Assembly (NCBI RefSeq): GCF_018139145.2
Contig: NC_059481.1
Location: 3,956,368-4,020,367, forward strand
Source of the DNA: Gymnogyps californianus
Taxonomy: Eukaryota; Chordata; Aves; Accipitriformes; Cathartidae
Length of the DNA stretch: 64,000 bases
Direction: 5' to 3'
Positions 37,701-52,700 of the stretch are shown piece by piece. Under the pieces are notes generated by a model. That model did no database searches. It was not told where the DNA came from and saw only the letters and a program-made list of their open reading frames with translations. Within the stretch, counting starts at the first letter, position 1. Each line of letters starts with the position of its first letter. The translations under genes and the position numbers were made by a program.

Positions 37701-40700
37701 TATGAAGTACTGAATGATTAGTTTATGGGTCTGTTTTTCTACTCCATCTAAAAATTTGAGGAGATTTGTTTCTTCACTTTCCTTTCAGGCACTATGAACA
37801 TCTACAAACAGATCCTTTTTGGACAGAAGGGTCAGAAAAGTATTTCTGGAGGAATCTGAAGCAGCTATGACCATTGTCTAATACCTGAAACATCATCCCT
37901 GTTTGCCTGAAGTCAACAGTGATATTATGTATTCCACGAAGTCTTAATTGTAGGATCAAATTATTTCTTATTAAGGATTAAATATCAGTAATAGTTACTT
38001 GATGCTAAAGCCTCCGCATACTCCTTCGTCTTCTCTGTTCCGTAGCATCGTATCGTATGTTTAGCTTCACATTATAATCTGTAGACTACTCTTAAGCTAT
38101 TCATTTGCATATTTCACTGGATTTAATTACGCAGATTACTGAAATTCCACTAGTTTTTCTTAACAGACTGGTATGAAGAATGAACTTTGTAATTAAATAT
38201 GCAAAGAAAATGCAACTTCTTTCATCTGATGAAACAAAAGCTACATAAAGACAGGGCTCCAGACAAGTCATTTCTCAGTTTACTGCAGCCCCTGTCTATA
38301 GAGCAGTATTGAACAAAGAAGGGACTTCTCTTCCTTTAACAGCAAGTGAATGAAGTTTTATGGGAACAACCTGGTTGTTTATATATGTTATTTGCAGATT
38401 ACTACTATTTATACCCACTATTTGGACATTAGCTGAAAGAGGAAGCATTACACTTAAGAAGTTAACACAACACAGTGTTAAACACCATTCTCTGTAAAAT
38501 TGCTGTGCTTTTTCAGACCTGTACTGTGAGTGTTAAGGTTGAGACTCACGAATGCATTGAGTCCGGAGGAAAGAAACTTCATAGAGAAGTGTCAAGATTT
38601 TGGCTATCTTCTGTGCAGAGCTGTGCAATATCCTTGCCTCATCTGCTGTATTTCTTACTGAAAGAAGGAATTTTCTTACATTTTTCACAGAATACCAACC
38701 TCTAATTACAGGCAATTTAAAAACAACTTAGATTCTCAAAGACATCCTGTGGAAAACTAGTTTCCTCATTGCATCTTTATTTCCATCAAATTAAGCTACT
38801 GAATTTCTGTACATAATGTTGGAAGCTCACCTTTGCATATGAAAACTTAAGCATCTTCTGTACTGTAGTAATTTAAAAACCAAAACTTAACACACCCACA
38901 TACTCCTGAGTGCCATTATAACTGCTGAGAAACTGAAATGGTATTTAAAAAAAAAAAAAAAAGGTTAGTTTTAGTCTGTGTAAGCTAGCGTCAGTAGACT
39001 TTGTCTATAACAGTGTTTTTCAACCTTTTTTCCTATGAGTTTCTAGTTGGGCTGCCCACTCCTTATACAGCAGTATTAAATATAGTTAGACTTGCTACTC
39101 TAAAGAATCAATAGACTGCAAACCAGTAATCTGTGATCAAGAGAAAGAGGCTAGCAAGCTTCACCTAAGACGTTCAGCACAGGAGCTTACTTTACATGCT
39201 CTGAACTACCCTTGGAGGAAGTTGAAGAGGAAGCCTGCAGAGGTTAACTGCTATACCTGATGGTAACCTTAATGCCAAATACCACTGCTTTGAAACACAA
39301 AGTCTTCATTCTGGTGTCACTTCTCCTTTTCATAACTACTGTTAAAGTGCAGTTTAGAAGAGAGTACTACTTGCATCACACCTTTGCGCGATATAGTAGA
39401 GCGGTGAGTTGAGTTTTGACTATAACGGTACTAAAATAAAAAATTTTAACTTTCAATAACTTGCTATATGCAAGTTATAATTTCAAAGGCTGAATTCAGA
39501 TATAAATAACTAAGTATCCTTCCGGAGAAGTGGGACTTATCACTCCAAAGGAGATAAAGGTCCCATTTCTCCAGTTGTGAGATCAAGACTTAGAGTCACA
39601 ACTGCCTTAGAAATAACTGGTCAATCATGGGATCTGACCGGTATCTGTCATGTGGGGTTGATGCCAAGAGCAGAAAGGCATAGCCATTTGATCTGTAAAC
39701 TGAAGAAGTTAATAGAGCTGCCAGACAAGCCCCAAGCGATTTTTTTCCTATTAAGTAATCAAATAGGCACAAAAAGTCTCATTTAATCATCCTCTCCTCT
39801 ACAAGCATACTTGTGGCGCTCCAGAACAATGAGCAGGTAAGCTGGAGAAATCCCTGCTACAGGAGGTAAACATCTATGTGGACAACATGCCAATTGCTGA
39901 GAGTTGCAAATAACAGAAACACCTGGTGCCGGAATTCCCAGAGCCAAAACTGTTGGACATGAAAAATATTCGTGAGATGCATCACTACAAGCTTGTCCTG
40001 TTCTCAAGCTCTTCCCCTTAAGGATGTGCTTCTGCCACTGTCAGAAATGTGAAACTTTGGTCCAAGTCAGTATGGGCATTATATTTTTCAGAAGGGTTTC
40101 TATCTTTGATTAGTATTTTAGTGTGAACGTATAAATTTGAGTAAAATACTTTATAGAACAGTCAAGCAACTTCTAAGAAAACTAGGACTTCAGAACTAAG
40201 CTTCTGCATTCACAAGTCAGTAGGGCACACCTAACTGTGCAGAAATCAGCACAGCACAAGCCACTGCCCTAGCTGTCTGCTGCACTAAGTCTCCAGAGAC
40301 ATAAGGTTTTGCAGCCTCAGCTTTTCTCCTTTGGACATTTTCTTTTCCCCTTCCATCCCTCAAAACACAACCACAGTCTGCTCCTTAAATGAGTTATCTG
40401 AGGTAGGAGGTGCAGTTCACTGCAGTTTTAAATCCAAAGACCAGATTGTCTGTTTTCTGTCTGATCAGAAAAATACTGTCACACATCAAAACAGTACAGT
40501 AAATGGCCTCACAACACATTTCAGATAATTCAGCCACAAGACCAAAAATTACCTGCTAAAACAAAACACAAAAAATAGAAACTCCTACAAGATAATAAAG
40601 TAAAATCTAAAGTGACCCAAAAAGAGCTAAAGAACACAAGTTTGCTCTATTGTCACTGAACTTTCTCAGTATTTGTGCAGAAGTACATTCATTCCTGCAA

Positions 40701-43700
40701 GTTAAAGTAGATTCATACTTACTTCAAGGATTAGACTGAAAATGGAAATGACACCTTAGACTTCATAAAATCCGAAGATGAAAGTGGAGACATGAGACTT
40801 CTAAAGGAAAGTGCATAAACTCCTCAGTAGGAAATGGAAAAAGCTAATAGCATTATCTAAATAAGAAAAGCATTAATCTCCAAAATTACTATGTGGGGAG
40901 AGACCTCTGAAAAGCAAGCAGCAGCAAGTTGTTAAATATTTGAAGTTAATGATTCCAGTTCAAAGACCTTTTTTCACTCCCAGTAAGCAAACAGTTCTTT
41001 AAAGTTATTACAATGTTAAGAGGAGGATTAATTCTTGCTCCAAGTTACATACTGTACCACAAGCCAAATTTATTTCCTGATGCCGGCAAGAACAGTAGGA
41101 TTAGGGATACTGCCAAGGAACAGAACTCATTTACAAAATTAGTAGATACGTATTCTTAACTTGTATAAAACACACAAACCCTAAAAACTCCTATGACAAA
41201 AGCCTTGAGCAGCAGAAAAATGTCTTTAACCTGTTAAGAATACCTGAGAACGGGACTGCATGTGCTCATTTCCTACAGAAAAACCTTTAGCATGATCCGT
41301 AACTTCAACCTGCATTTCAGCCAAGGGGAGAGAGGATGACCCATGGATTTGGGTGAAAGAACACAAAGAAAGTGAAAAGTCTTCTGGTTGCATTGGGCAC
41401 TAGTCAAAGCCCTACATTAGCCTTCATGTTCCCTCTTCCAACAACAAGCATGTAAATGGCATGGCTTTGTTTTATTTCCTCTGCTGAGGAAACAAAGTAT
41501 ACCAAAAGAGCTGTGTATTTTGTGTGAAAACCAGACTATGCCTAGCCACTACATTTAAGTTTGTGAAACTCATACTGTCCTTTAAGAAAACCTACTATGA
41601 AGGGCCGTACAGATTTAAATTTTGCTTTATGTTAGGATACTGACCAAATTCTGCTATCTTAGAGCATGTTTAACATTTTCTATTAAAAGTCCCATGGTTT
41701 AGCAGCATAAAGGGGCATTTAAGTGCTACTAGGTTAGTTCTTTCCTAGGTCAGCAGTGCAGCTATAGTTTCCAGTTCTCAAGCACTTAAGAGTAAACCCT
41801 CACAAGTGCTTTGAAAAAATTATTTAAGCAGCACAGCTACTTCTGGTGACCCACAAAAATATCATGGTTCCTCAGCAGCAGTTGAATACCCTGTTCCCTG
41901 TACTCAGCTGACCTTGTTTATGCACCAGCATCAACGAGAGTGTCTTGGCATGAGAAACAGCTATTATGTAAGTTGAATCTGCTGTTGTCAAACAAAAAAC
42001 CAGCAGTGTTCATTTCAGCTCCACTAGATGCACAGGGAAAAAGCAAAAGAAAAGGCAGTATTTGCCAAATGGGAAAGAACAGACAGCAAAAGAAAATCTG
42101 CAGTTTTAAGAGGCTTTCTACACCAAGGAAGAATGCTGACACTACAAAAACCTTTTTTCAGTTCTACCAAATTTTTAGATGACAGTAAAGCAGAAAATGC
42201 CTTTCAGGCTGCAAGAGGATTTATTTTCTTTAACAATTAAGAAGCCTTTACCATTAGGTCTGAGTTATAAATACAGAAATATACAGAATCTCAATAGGCA
42301 TCTTCTCAAACTCGGAACAAACATTTAAGTTTAAACAAAACCAGTAAGTGACCGTTGTGTTTATGGTTAGTCAAGTCTGTTTTAAGACTTGACTATACAG
42401 CAAAAGCAGTTTGGCACCTTATGTTTGCCTGCTTTTAAATACTGAAATGCTGATCAGGTTTGGGGTTTTTTTTTGTTTGGGTTTGGGGTTTTTTTTTGGT
42501 TGGTTGGTTTTGGTTTGGTTTTTTTTGAAGGGGTGATAATTACCGTACACTTCCCTTCAGACACCCTGATAGGTAACTACTGAACTCATACACAAATCAA
42601 AGAGCAGTTTCCTCTAGCCAGCTATCTCATGCTGCCTATTTCAGCAGAATGTAAGTCTAAGGTATTTTTGATAGGTTTGCACTGAAGTCGTATTAGAACA
42701 GCACTGGGACAGGAGCAGAAGACTTGTAGTTGAAGAACTCCAATAAAATAGAAATGCTTCTATTTCCTTTGCAAAGCAGATGGCTACAAACAAACTCTTT
42801 TCCATGTTAAAGTGTCAGTAACTAAGAGGAAGAAGGTTTTTTTCTAAACTAAAGTTATTTAGGGCCAGTAATTCATGACAAGAAATAGTCAAGATTCTGC
42901 TAACTAAAGGAGCCTTTTCCCTACATTCTTAGGATAACTAGATCTATCAGGAGTGCATCCAACATTAAAAGTGGATTGGCTTGGCTAGTGCTGAGCACTT
43001 TGAATGTATATAGTTCTCACTACAAATCAAAAGAGGTTTACAACAGTGATTCTCTTGAATCTAATAGAATTTTTAAGTGCAATTTAGCCTTTTTAGAAAA
43101 CATTCACTGGAAAAATCATCAAGTATAAGAACTAGAACAAAGCCGGTTCCTTGGGCAAAAATCCAGGTGTTCCCTACATACCAATCCTAAATCTTATTCC
43201 TTCCCTAAATACTTACGGGTCCCTCCCCTGTACCTAACTATTGTTCACATCCTCAACTCTCAGCTTAATGAGAAATAGCACATCTTGTGTCTGGACATGA
43301 TCTACATGTCTGCTGACCTGCCAAACAGCATATAAAAACTTACGAGCTCACACAGTGGCAGGCACCAGTTCAAGCATCTTCTTTCTGTACAGGTGACTTA
43401 TAAAAATTTTAGAACCCTTACCTTTGGCTGAAATTGGTCATGAACAGAAGCACTGAATTTCATGCATTACACATTTTAAGCCTCTGTGAAACAAGAGTTT
43501 TGATTTCTTTGGAAGCCAGGCTAAATAAAATTAAGGTTGTATGACATCATTATTCCCTCCTACATGCACCCTTGAGAAGCAGAAGCTTCTCTGGAACTTG
43601 GCACTTGTGACAAAACATTTCTAAGCCTCTGGAGAATAAACAGGTTTTTTACAACTGCCTGCTGGCAGGATCACTCAGAAAACTGTGATAATAAAGCTGC

Positions 43701-46700
43701 AGAGCTGCTGAAGGTCTCTTGCTTTATGTCTGGCAAAAAAAATCCCACCCTTCAGTAATTTCCACGCGGCGTAGATATTACTGAAAAACAAACTCACGCA
43801 TAAAGTAGATTTAAAGCACAAATTCCTGGGTTTACTAAGTATGTTAAGTCACGCATGACTTTTAATGCAGTCAGTTTTATATACCGCTTTATTTGTTACT
43901 TTAATAAGGGCTCAGCAACAAAAGTCATGCTTACAACCTAGACACTTTCTGCTGATTCTGCAAGGAGGACCACTGCTCGTAACAAAGGCATCAAGCAAGA
44001 GACAGAGGGACAACCAAATAGATACCTCTGGAAATTAGACGAGCAGTTAAATATCATTAACAAGTGTGAAACCTAGATTTACATGTAAGAGTTGACTCTA
44101 GTGAAAAGCTAAAAGATGCTCCTTCATCCAAAATGCCAAGAATACCCCAACCCAGTCTGACAAAATAAATTATGATAGCATTTCCCCAGGCTGAATGAGA
44201 GTGCTTTGAAGCAGTTTTTGTGCCTCTGTGGGATGTGGACTGACAACTAACTTCCTGTGCCAAAGATTTTGATGAAAGATGAGTCCATTTACTAAATGAC
44301 CTTGGAATGTTAGCCGGCCTATTCAAACTTCTCCAAAAAGAGCTATTTAGGTCCCATAACTTGAGACATTTGTCCTATAGCTGGACAGTCAGCTACAGGT
44401 TAATTTCTGTCTAGGTGCATAGCAGTAGGCTTTATTTGCTGAAAACCATTTCTGTTTTAAAGCCAGAAGTATGGCAAAGAAAAAACATAAATCATTAACT
44501 CACATTTAAGTGATCTTGCCTTTGATTTTTTCTGATTTTTTCTAAGATTGCAAGGTTCTCTTTTTCAATGCCTTCATCCTCAGATTTCTTCCCGTCAACT
44601 GGTTCCTCCTCCTTCATATCATAGTGATCCAGATCTTCAATGTCCTACAGGATAGAGGAAAATTCACTGTAAATAACTTAACTATGCTCTTCGTTCAACA
44701 AAACCCTCTCCAAGGGCATTTCGGGATACAGTCACATACTGCACAGCACTATGTATTAGTGATTGTTGGATGCCATTTCTATTTTGCTCTAACTTCACTC
44801 TCTCGGCCAACAGTATTCACTGGAAGTGTAGGGAGCCTTCACAATACAAATGAGACCCAAATTCACAACATGTTTCTGGTCACAGAAACAAGCACAATAA
44901 AACCTCTGCAAGAAGTTAAGACTGCAGTGAATTAGCCCATTAAAGTAGGTAGAAAACAGGAAGTTACGGCATTTTGAACAGGGCTTGAGAATCCAAAAGT
45001 ACCCAAAGTTAGGGTATCTCCAAGATGTTTCGAAAAGCAGACTCTTTTTTCAACTAGAATCCTAGCTATATTACACTTCTGGCCAACAATGATTAACATA
45101 TCTAGCAGGGATACAGCAACCCTTCAAGAAAGTTAAATATTAGAAAGCTACATGTACTTTATTCAAGGTGAACACTTCAGCTGAAGATTAGATGCAGCAA
45201 TTTTGGAATCAGAACTTAAGACAACTGCCTTAAGGTGATTCAAGTGCTATTTGTGGAGAGGAAGGGAAGGATGTAAATACCTTGAAATGAAAAAGGAAGC
45301 ACTACAGCAGCCACACCAGCAAGCTATGAGTACACAACTATCAGATATGCTCCAATATGCAGTGCTCCACCACACCTGTGGCTACTCTTTATGCACCATC
45401 TGTCTGCATGGCAGGAAAACCTGGCCATTAATGCAAATTCAAGGATGCTTACATAGTAGGAAACACACCTATTTGGTGCCTTTGACAACACTGTCTTCTC
45501 CAACTGTAACAGATTTTAGACTGAGTATTCTTCAAGATGCTCATGTTTCTCAAAATAATGATATAGCCCTAGGAACCGCAAGCTGCTTTTCAATTTAAAA
45601 ATCGGACTAGATTACAAGTTGAAGATATCAGTGCCACACACATTGCCACCTGACAGCTTATAAATAATGACAGACATGACAATTTTTTTGTCTGAAGTAA
45701 CCCAAACAGAGTGCAAAAGGCTACTTACAAGTCTGCAAGCAACAAGAGCCTTGTGGCAGCAGGATACGGGAGCATACATACTAACTTTACAGAAACTCTG
45801 GCTCCAACAAATGTGGTCTGGATCAGACTAAATATGATGTATGAAAGGCTGCTTCAAATTAATCCCAGAACATGGGTAACATTTAGATCTTTTCTAAAGG
45901 AAGACCTTTTATTCAGAGAATGAGTTGTTAATTCTTACTACACACCTTCATTAAAAATATAAATCTGAAGTAGTCAGAACAGTTCTCCTATAATAAGGCT
46001 ATTTATGGTGGTTTAAAAAGCAAGCATCTTGGAGCTATTCTAACATGTTGCAGAAGTAATTGAAAGGGGTGGTTCTCACACGGTAAAAAGCTCATTAAAA
46101 GGAGCACCGTGTTGCCAGTGACATAAACCCCTTAAAGTTTAGCATGTCTGTTTTGGATGTCCTTCCATTTCCTTCAATGTATTATAGTTAAAAACTAGCT
46201 CACCTGTTTAATGAATCAGCAAACTGATTTACTCTTAGCCAGTCTGCTTCAATTTGGGAGGCACTTTCAACTGTATCAGAGCCAGTTCATATGCTGCTTG
46301 AAATAGGAGTTAACAATGCAAACTTACTGATTTGGCACACAATGTTATGTATTGTTTGACTAAAGCACAAACAGATGTCCAGTTCTCTGTATCCAAGTAC
46401 CTCACAGCTGAGATCTAGGTTTAAGAAAAAAATTTCACTAGTTTTGTGGTTGAAGTGAAAGCTGATGTTAAGGTAAACATCCAAATTTTTTATTATCTTT
46501 TCTGTTGAACTCTAGGGAGATCACATTTTACAGTTTGGCTTAATTAGCCAGCCACTGCAGAGCAAAATGCCAGAATTCTACTAGATTAGGACAACAATCT
46601 TATATATACACATACTTCACCCATATCTTCTTCCTCCTCCTCCTCTGATGTAACTTCTTCTGTTGTTCCATTCTGCAATACAACAAGGAGGTTTCTGCAT

Positions 46701-49700
46701 AAATTGTGCATGTGTTCCTTTCTTTCAAAAACAGGAAGTCTACTATCAAAGAGAAAGCAGTATATACGAAAGTTACACTTATCAAGGTCTGCAAAGGACT
46801 GAAGTTTAATGTGAAAGATACACAAAGATGCTTTCCTGGATTATGACAGTGAAGAGATTTTTGCATGAAGCAAAGACAAACAGAATGTCACAACTAATTT
46901 CACATGAAGTTCTAAGCAGAAACTTAGGATTCAGATAAGGGTATCCTATTCTGAGACAGTGACAAATGCAATAAACAAGTCAAGTGGGTTATAACTCATG
47001 ATCTCTTAACCATGACATCAGATCACGGCTCTGAATCCATATACATGCTAGACCTCTAAAAAATAAAAAAAACCAACAAACTTTAGACCTCTAAAACTTA
47101 ATGGATTTTTGTCTCACTACCTAGAACTTCTATGCAACAACTACTATCATCACATAGCCATTGTTAGATTATTTGATAAAACACCAAAACAATACATTGA
47201 GGTCATTTTTCATGGCTTTCCATGTCAGGATACCACTTCAGGCTCAGGAAGTTTGAGCTGCAGAAATACTCAGGAGCATTCCGATATGCTTGTCCTCTGC
47301 TTACTCTTCCTCTGGCAAAGAAGGAATGCCACTGCTGTAGACAATGCAGGGGACTAGACGGATCTTTGGTCTGACTTACTAAGGCCACTCCTATTGAACT
47401 TGCAAATTATCTGACATTTCTGGCTAAGAAACCTTCCATGAGTTCGTTTTTGAGTTTCAGAGCATAAGCCAAGACTCTTCAAAGCAGCTACTTCCTAATA
47501 TTACAGGCCTATTGCCTTACAGTTGCACTGCTATGTGGGTGGCTGAGAGAAAAGACCTATAGGATTACAGTTTGGCACATGACCAAAATTAAGCAAGTTA
47601 TTTGTCATTACTATAGTACTGTCACCACAGGAAAACCATCTGTTACGCTACAGGAGTTTTTAGAAATCATGTCATCTTAACATGTATAAGCAAAAGAAGA
47701 TATCATAATCTTATTAAAAATACAAAAAAGAACAGTTACTGTCAGTTACCAGTTCTGTTTTCAGCACAATACAAAACGTTTTAGTTAACCAGAACATTTC
47801 ACAGCCCTTCACAACTTGTAATTTGTCAAGTGCACAAAAAGTAAACAAGGCACCTCAGATACTCCCTACCCAAAGTAGCATATGGTCTTGATATCCCATG
47901 TCTCTGCAAGGGATTGAAGAGGAAGGAAAACATCAATAGCAGTTCATCCAAGTGCACACTGTAAAACATATACTCTTCAAGGAAAAGCAAACAGTGTTTA
48001 ATCACATTTACATTTTGGAAAAAAGTAAATTTGGGAAGCACTAGGAATGCACAGTGATTGCCTTGAACAGTATTTAGGAGAGAATTAAACTGACAGCACT
48101 GGTATCACATATACACCTTCCAGTGACACAGAAACTCCGAAGTAAATTGTGTAATATTATCACAGCACTATTAAATGGATTCTGCAAACAAAATTCAGAC
48201 TGAGGACACCATCAAGCAACAGTGCTTCACATCTCAGTTCTGGCTTACACAAGGTTTAATTGTTCCCACCATCTTGTTTCTTAAGAGTTGAAAAAACAAC
48301 TCCTTCATTGCCATAAGGAGGTGTCCACAGCTTTTTAATTTACCTGTCCAGCTGGTAATGGCTGATCTAACATTTCAACATCTGGATGCTGAGGAAGATT
48401 ATATAACCTGCAGAGGTCACATATTAATCGCTTCAGCTGTTGAAGAAGCTACAAAAAAAGAAAACATGGAAACGTCTATTTAAACCAAAGCACAGAACAA
48501 TACATTTTGAATTTTCTTCACATGTTGGTACTGAACTTTCAGCAAGTGTACAACATTTAAATCTGCACGCACTGGAATAAAGTTTAAAGACCCCTCTTTT
48601 TCTCTGTAGTCATTGTAATAAAATCCCCACAATGGGAAATCAAGGACATGGCAAGTTAAAGATGGCTCCCGTTCATCTTCTCATGTCAAGTGAAGAAAGC
48701 CATGAGCAAAAGAACAATCTGCTCTGGAGGCTTCATCCATTCCAGGCATAGGTGTCTCAACCACAAGTCACTAGGGAATAATCAAATGGTCATATTCCAT
48801 GAGACAAGATGGTCCGTTCCAGTTTCCTAGGTTAAAGAACCATGCCTTCAAAAAACCAGGGAGGAACAGTCTGATTTTCCACATCCTGAATCCCTTTCTA
48901 GGGCACACCAGTGAGGCACTACAAGCAAGACAAACACTGTACAAGGCATAGAAACTAGCCAGCCTCTGAGCTAGGGCACAAGTAGTCTGCTTGCCGTATC
49001 TTGTATCAGGCTGAGGCACAATCTGTTACTATCACTGATTTCCGTTTCCAGCTTTCAGCATTACATTGACTGCGTTCTGTTAACTGCAAAATACGGAACA
49101 ACTTTCACACACTGTAATGCTATCCAGAAAATAAATTTAGTTCCGCAGAAACAGAGAAACATCAAGTTTGCTTCTTGATCACCATGCTAATTAAGTGGAT
49201 TTCCATAGCTGTTAACTTTCTCTAGGCAGCCTCAGATTCCTAGTTAAGGCCAAGACCATAAAAGACTGTACTACTGCATTTCCTAACTTTTCAAGGTCCT
49301 TGCAGAGCTATGTCAGAAAAACAAAGAAAGGACTGCATAATATGTTTGCAAAATGGTCAACACTTCATTATATGCAGAATAATACCCTTGATGAAACTTG
49401 CAGAAGTTATACATCCATTTATGGACTTTTCTTCCAGATGCCAAAGGGAGTTTGTCCTGCCACGTGCAGAAGGCAGTGTGCAAGACAGCCATTATCCTTC
49501 AGCACTACTAGTAGTTACGGTTAGAGCAGCAACCCCACTCCCCTTTCAGTATCTCTCCATAAAGGAGGGAGACTCAGGCAATGAGGCCTCAGCCAAGGTA
49601 CTGCATAGACTGTATTACCCTGAAAGAATGATAACTCTACAACACTATTTGGTGTTTGTGTACTGTATTTCTTAAAATATACAATAAATTAAGGTATCTA

Positions 49701-52700
49701 AGAAAAATCTAGTCACTCCAAAATACTCTACATGTTTAAAGCCTTGCTATTGGCCAGGTTAAATGCTCTTACCTTACCCTACTGTAAGTGAAAATTCAGC
49801 CTGTCCAGGGTTAAGAGCTCATTTCCAAGCCCAAATCACTAGCACTGATAAGCAAATGTTGCCCTTATGCTATCTGAAAGCTTCAGTGCTTTTCCCTTCT
49901 CCAGTAGGATTCAACATTCCTGTTTAATAGGAATGTTATTTATTCATCGGAAGCCACGAACTGACATATCAGCCTGCATTACAAGAATTATGACGTTCTC
50001 TCCTATCATACCACGTTTGCTGCTTCTGCATCATTCGTGACAGTCATCCTTAACTCAAAAATAAAGCAGATGACACCAAAAGAACTGGTATATCAGCAAC
50101 ACATTTCTTGTGAGTATATACATGAGATATGATAGTTTATGTTGCCAGAAGCTTTCTGTAACAATCACATTTCTCATCAGTCTTAAGACTCTACACCTCT
50201 TTGAAACTTCCTGGGTGTCTGAAACATCAGGAAATCTTTTAGCAGGCAGAAAGCAGGTTAATCAATCAAAAAGTTACTTGGTAGATAGAATCACAGGTCT
50301 TAGAACTATTGTTCTCAATATGTGTAAGATGCTTAAAGTTGCACTGCTACACATTTTGTTGAGAAAATTTTTCTCTGCACAAACAACACTGCTTCATGGA
50401 GAGCTGGAGCATAAACTATAAAATTTCAGGAACTGTAATTTTTCCTCACGTAGCTATGTAAAGCTAGGCAAGCCATTAATTTGTTTACATCTGTTGTGAA
50501 GCATACAAAAAAATCTAAATGGTGGGGGAAGAATACCATCACGGGCATTTGGCTGGTCCAAAGCCTGGAAAAGCAGACGAACGCAGTATTAGATGTGTCT
50601 CTACAGAAAGAGACAGTAAGGGCTGGGAAGACAGTTAAGAACTGCTTCCTGCCCTGCTTCCTTCACTCCCCATCCTCTTCATGAGAAGTCCTGTCACCTG
50701 AACTGAACTTCAGAAGGAATCTTTGCAGCCAGGACCTAACACATTGTAAGCTTCTCTCTCTTCCTTCTGAACACAGCACCACTGCGAGGTACACAAGCAC
50801 TCTCAAAGCAACGAACTGCTGGCACAACCTGGACCAAATTACACAGTGGCTGTGCCTCAAGAGGTGTCTCCCTGCCTCCAGCAGCACATTTTCACCTTCT
50901 CGTTTGCACTGGCACCAGAGATCACACAACAGCAGCTTACAAGTTTTGTGGCAGATCAACTCCTGATGTGCTTCACCACACAAGCACCAATTTCACCATA
51001 AAGGGGGAGGCAGGAACGTGCAGCTGAGAGCAGGGACCCCCTTCCTTGGCAGCAGTCTACACTTCAGGGTTAGCTTAATGCAACTGTCAAACTGCAGTTT
51101 CATTTTTATAGCCAAGTTGTTTTACTTGACACCAGTTTCTACAATCTGCAAAGGTGGTGGCAGAGCGAGAAGCTGATCCCTTCTCTACAAACCTTCTTCC
51201 TTACTGCTATGTTTTTCCTCCACAGGAATTCATTTCATACCTTTGATCCTTCCACCATGGATCACCATCACCCCTTATGCTCTGCTCATATCTATGAAAA
51301 ATCATAGGATAATTTGGAGGCACATCTGGAAGTCATCTGATCCAACCCCCTGCCCTAAGCAGGGCCCAGCATGATTTGGTATGTGTTAATGGTACATGAA
51401 TAGACTGTATGAAAAGAGATAGCAGATTTCTGCCATGTATTAATAATTCAAATGTATTTCCAGGCTAACTTCACATGCTTGGCTAATGTAGAATGAATGC
51501 TTAACACACACGCTTTGCTGCTACTGAAGAAAAGCGGGCTATCAGTATGCCAACAGTTTCCCTGGAATACAAACTGCCTAAAGCAGAAACTAAACGGCAA
51601 CTAGAATGCATAATCCACAGGGTATTAAAGGAGCAATGTAAATAGCCTGCATAAGGTAAATGCTCAAGTGACCAAATACAATGACAAATTTATAAATTAA
51701 TGATATTGATTATAATTAATATAAAAATAAAACAAAATATAAAAATATAACATATACATCTATAATAAAACTTTTAATGCTTCAGGAGTTCTGAGAAGTT
51801 GGTATTCTTATGGACACCATAATGCTGTTTTAGAACACAAAAACACCTCTTGGAATTTTTTTTCCTGTGTTAACATGTTACAAATCTGAAAACAGTTTAG
51901 AACAATTTTTCTGAAACCCATCCTACATTAGGCCTTTTTATGCATGAAGAGATCTTTCTAATGCAGTATGAAAGCATTAACAATTTTAGGATACCTTTAA
52001 TGATATTAATATACTGCTGGGTTCACTATGAAGCACCCTGTTTTCTGATTACCAAGACACATGGACTTAAGAAGTATGGTGTAAGTATACACATACTTAC
52101 TTTTCTACATGTATCTATCTATCTATAGATACACACATATGTATACATCTATCTACACATAGACACACACACTGTATCTATATAAAAATAAATGAATCAA
52201 TAAATCTACCACTGAAGGAAACTGCTGAAGAAGGATACAAGAGGAAACAGAGGGAAGAAATAACTGTCATTTGGAGTGTGACCACTAGCTATCAGGTAGC
52301 CTGTGACAGTAATCGGCCTCACGCACATTCAGCAGCCTTAGGCAGTTTCAGAAAGTAAAGCAAAGTTTCTTCCTGCATTTTGTCTCTATGACCCCCAATA
52401 CATAATTAGTTGCTGCCGCACTGGTAGTTTGCAAGAGCCAACATTGTTACCTGAAATGCCGTCATGTGAGACTAAATCTAAATTCTTAATACAGAAGCAG
52501 TGCGCTTAGGGACAGCATCTTATCCAAGTTGTACACCTACTTATGCCACGAATTCTATATTTCTGACATCTTCCATGCAAGTTTAAGCCCTCAAGGTTTG
52601 GAGAATGTGAGAATTAAAGCTTCCCATCTGAATTTAAGTCCATTTCACTATTGTCTTTAAAAAGCAAACTTCCAAATCATGTATAGTTATATTCAATAAC

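Noticed and set aside
49310..49675. 121-codon plus-strand frame in UBE2Q2 intron 2
   Set aside because: Antisense to the gene, no conserved motif, no supporting signals.
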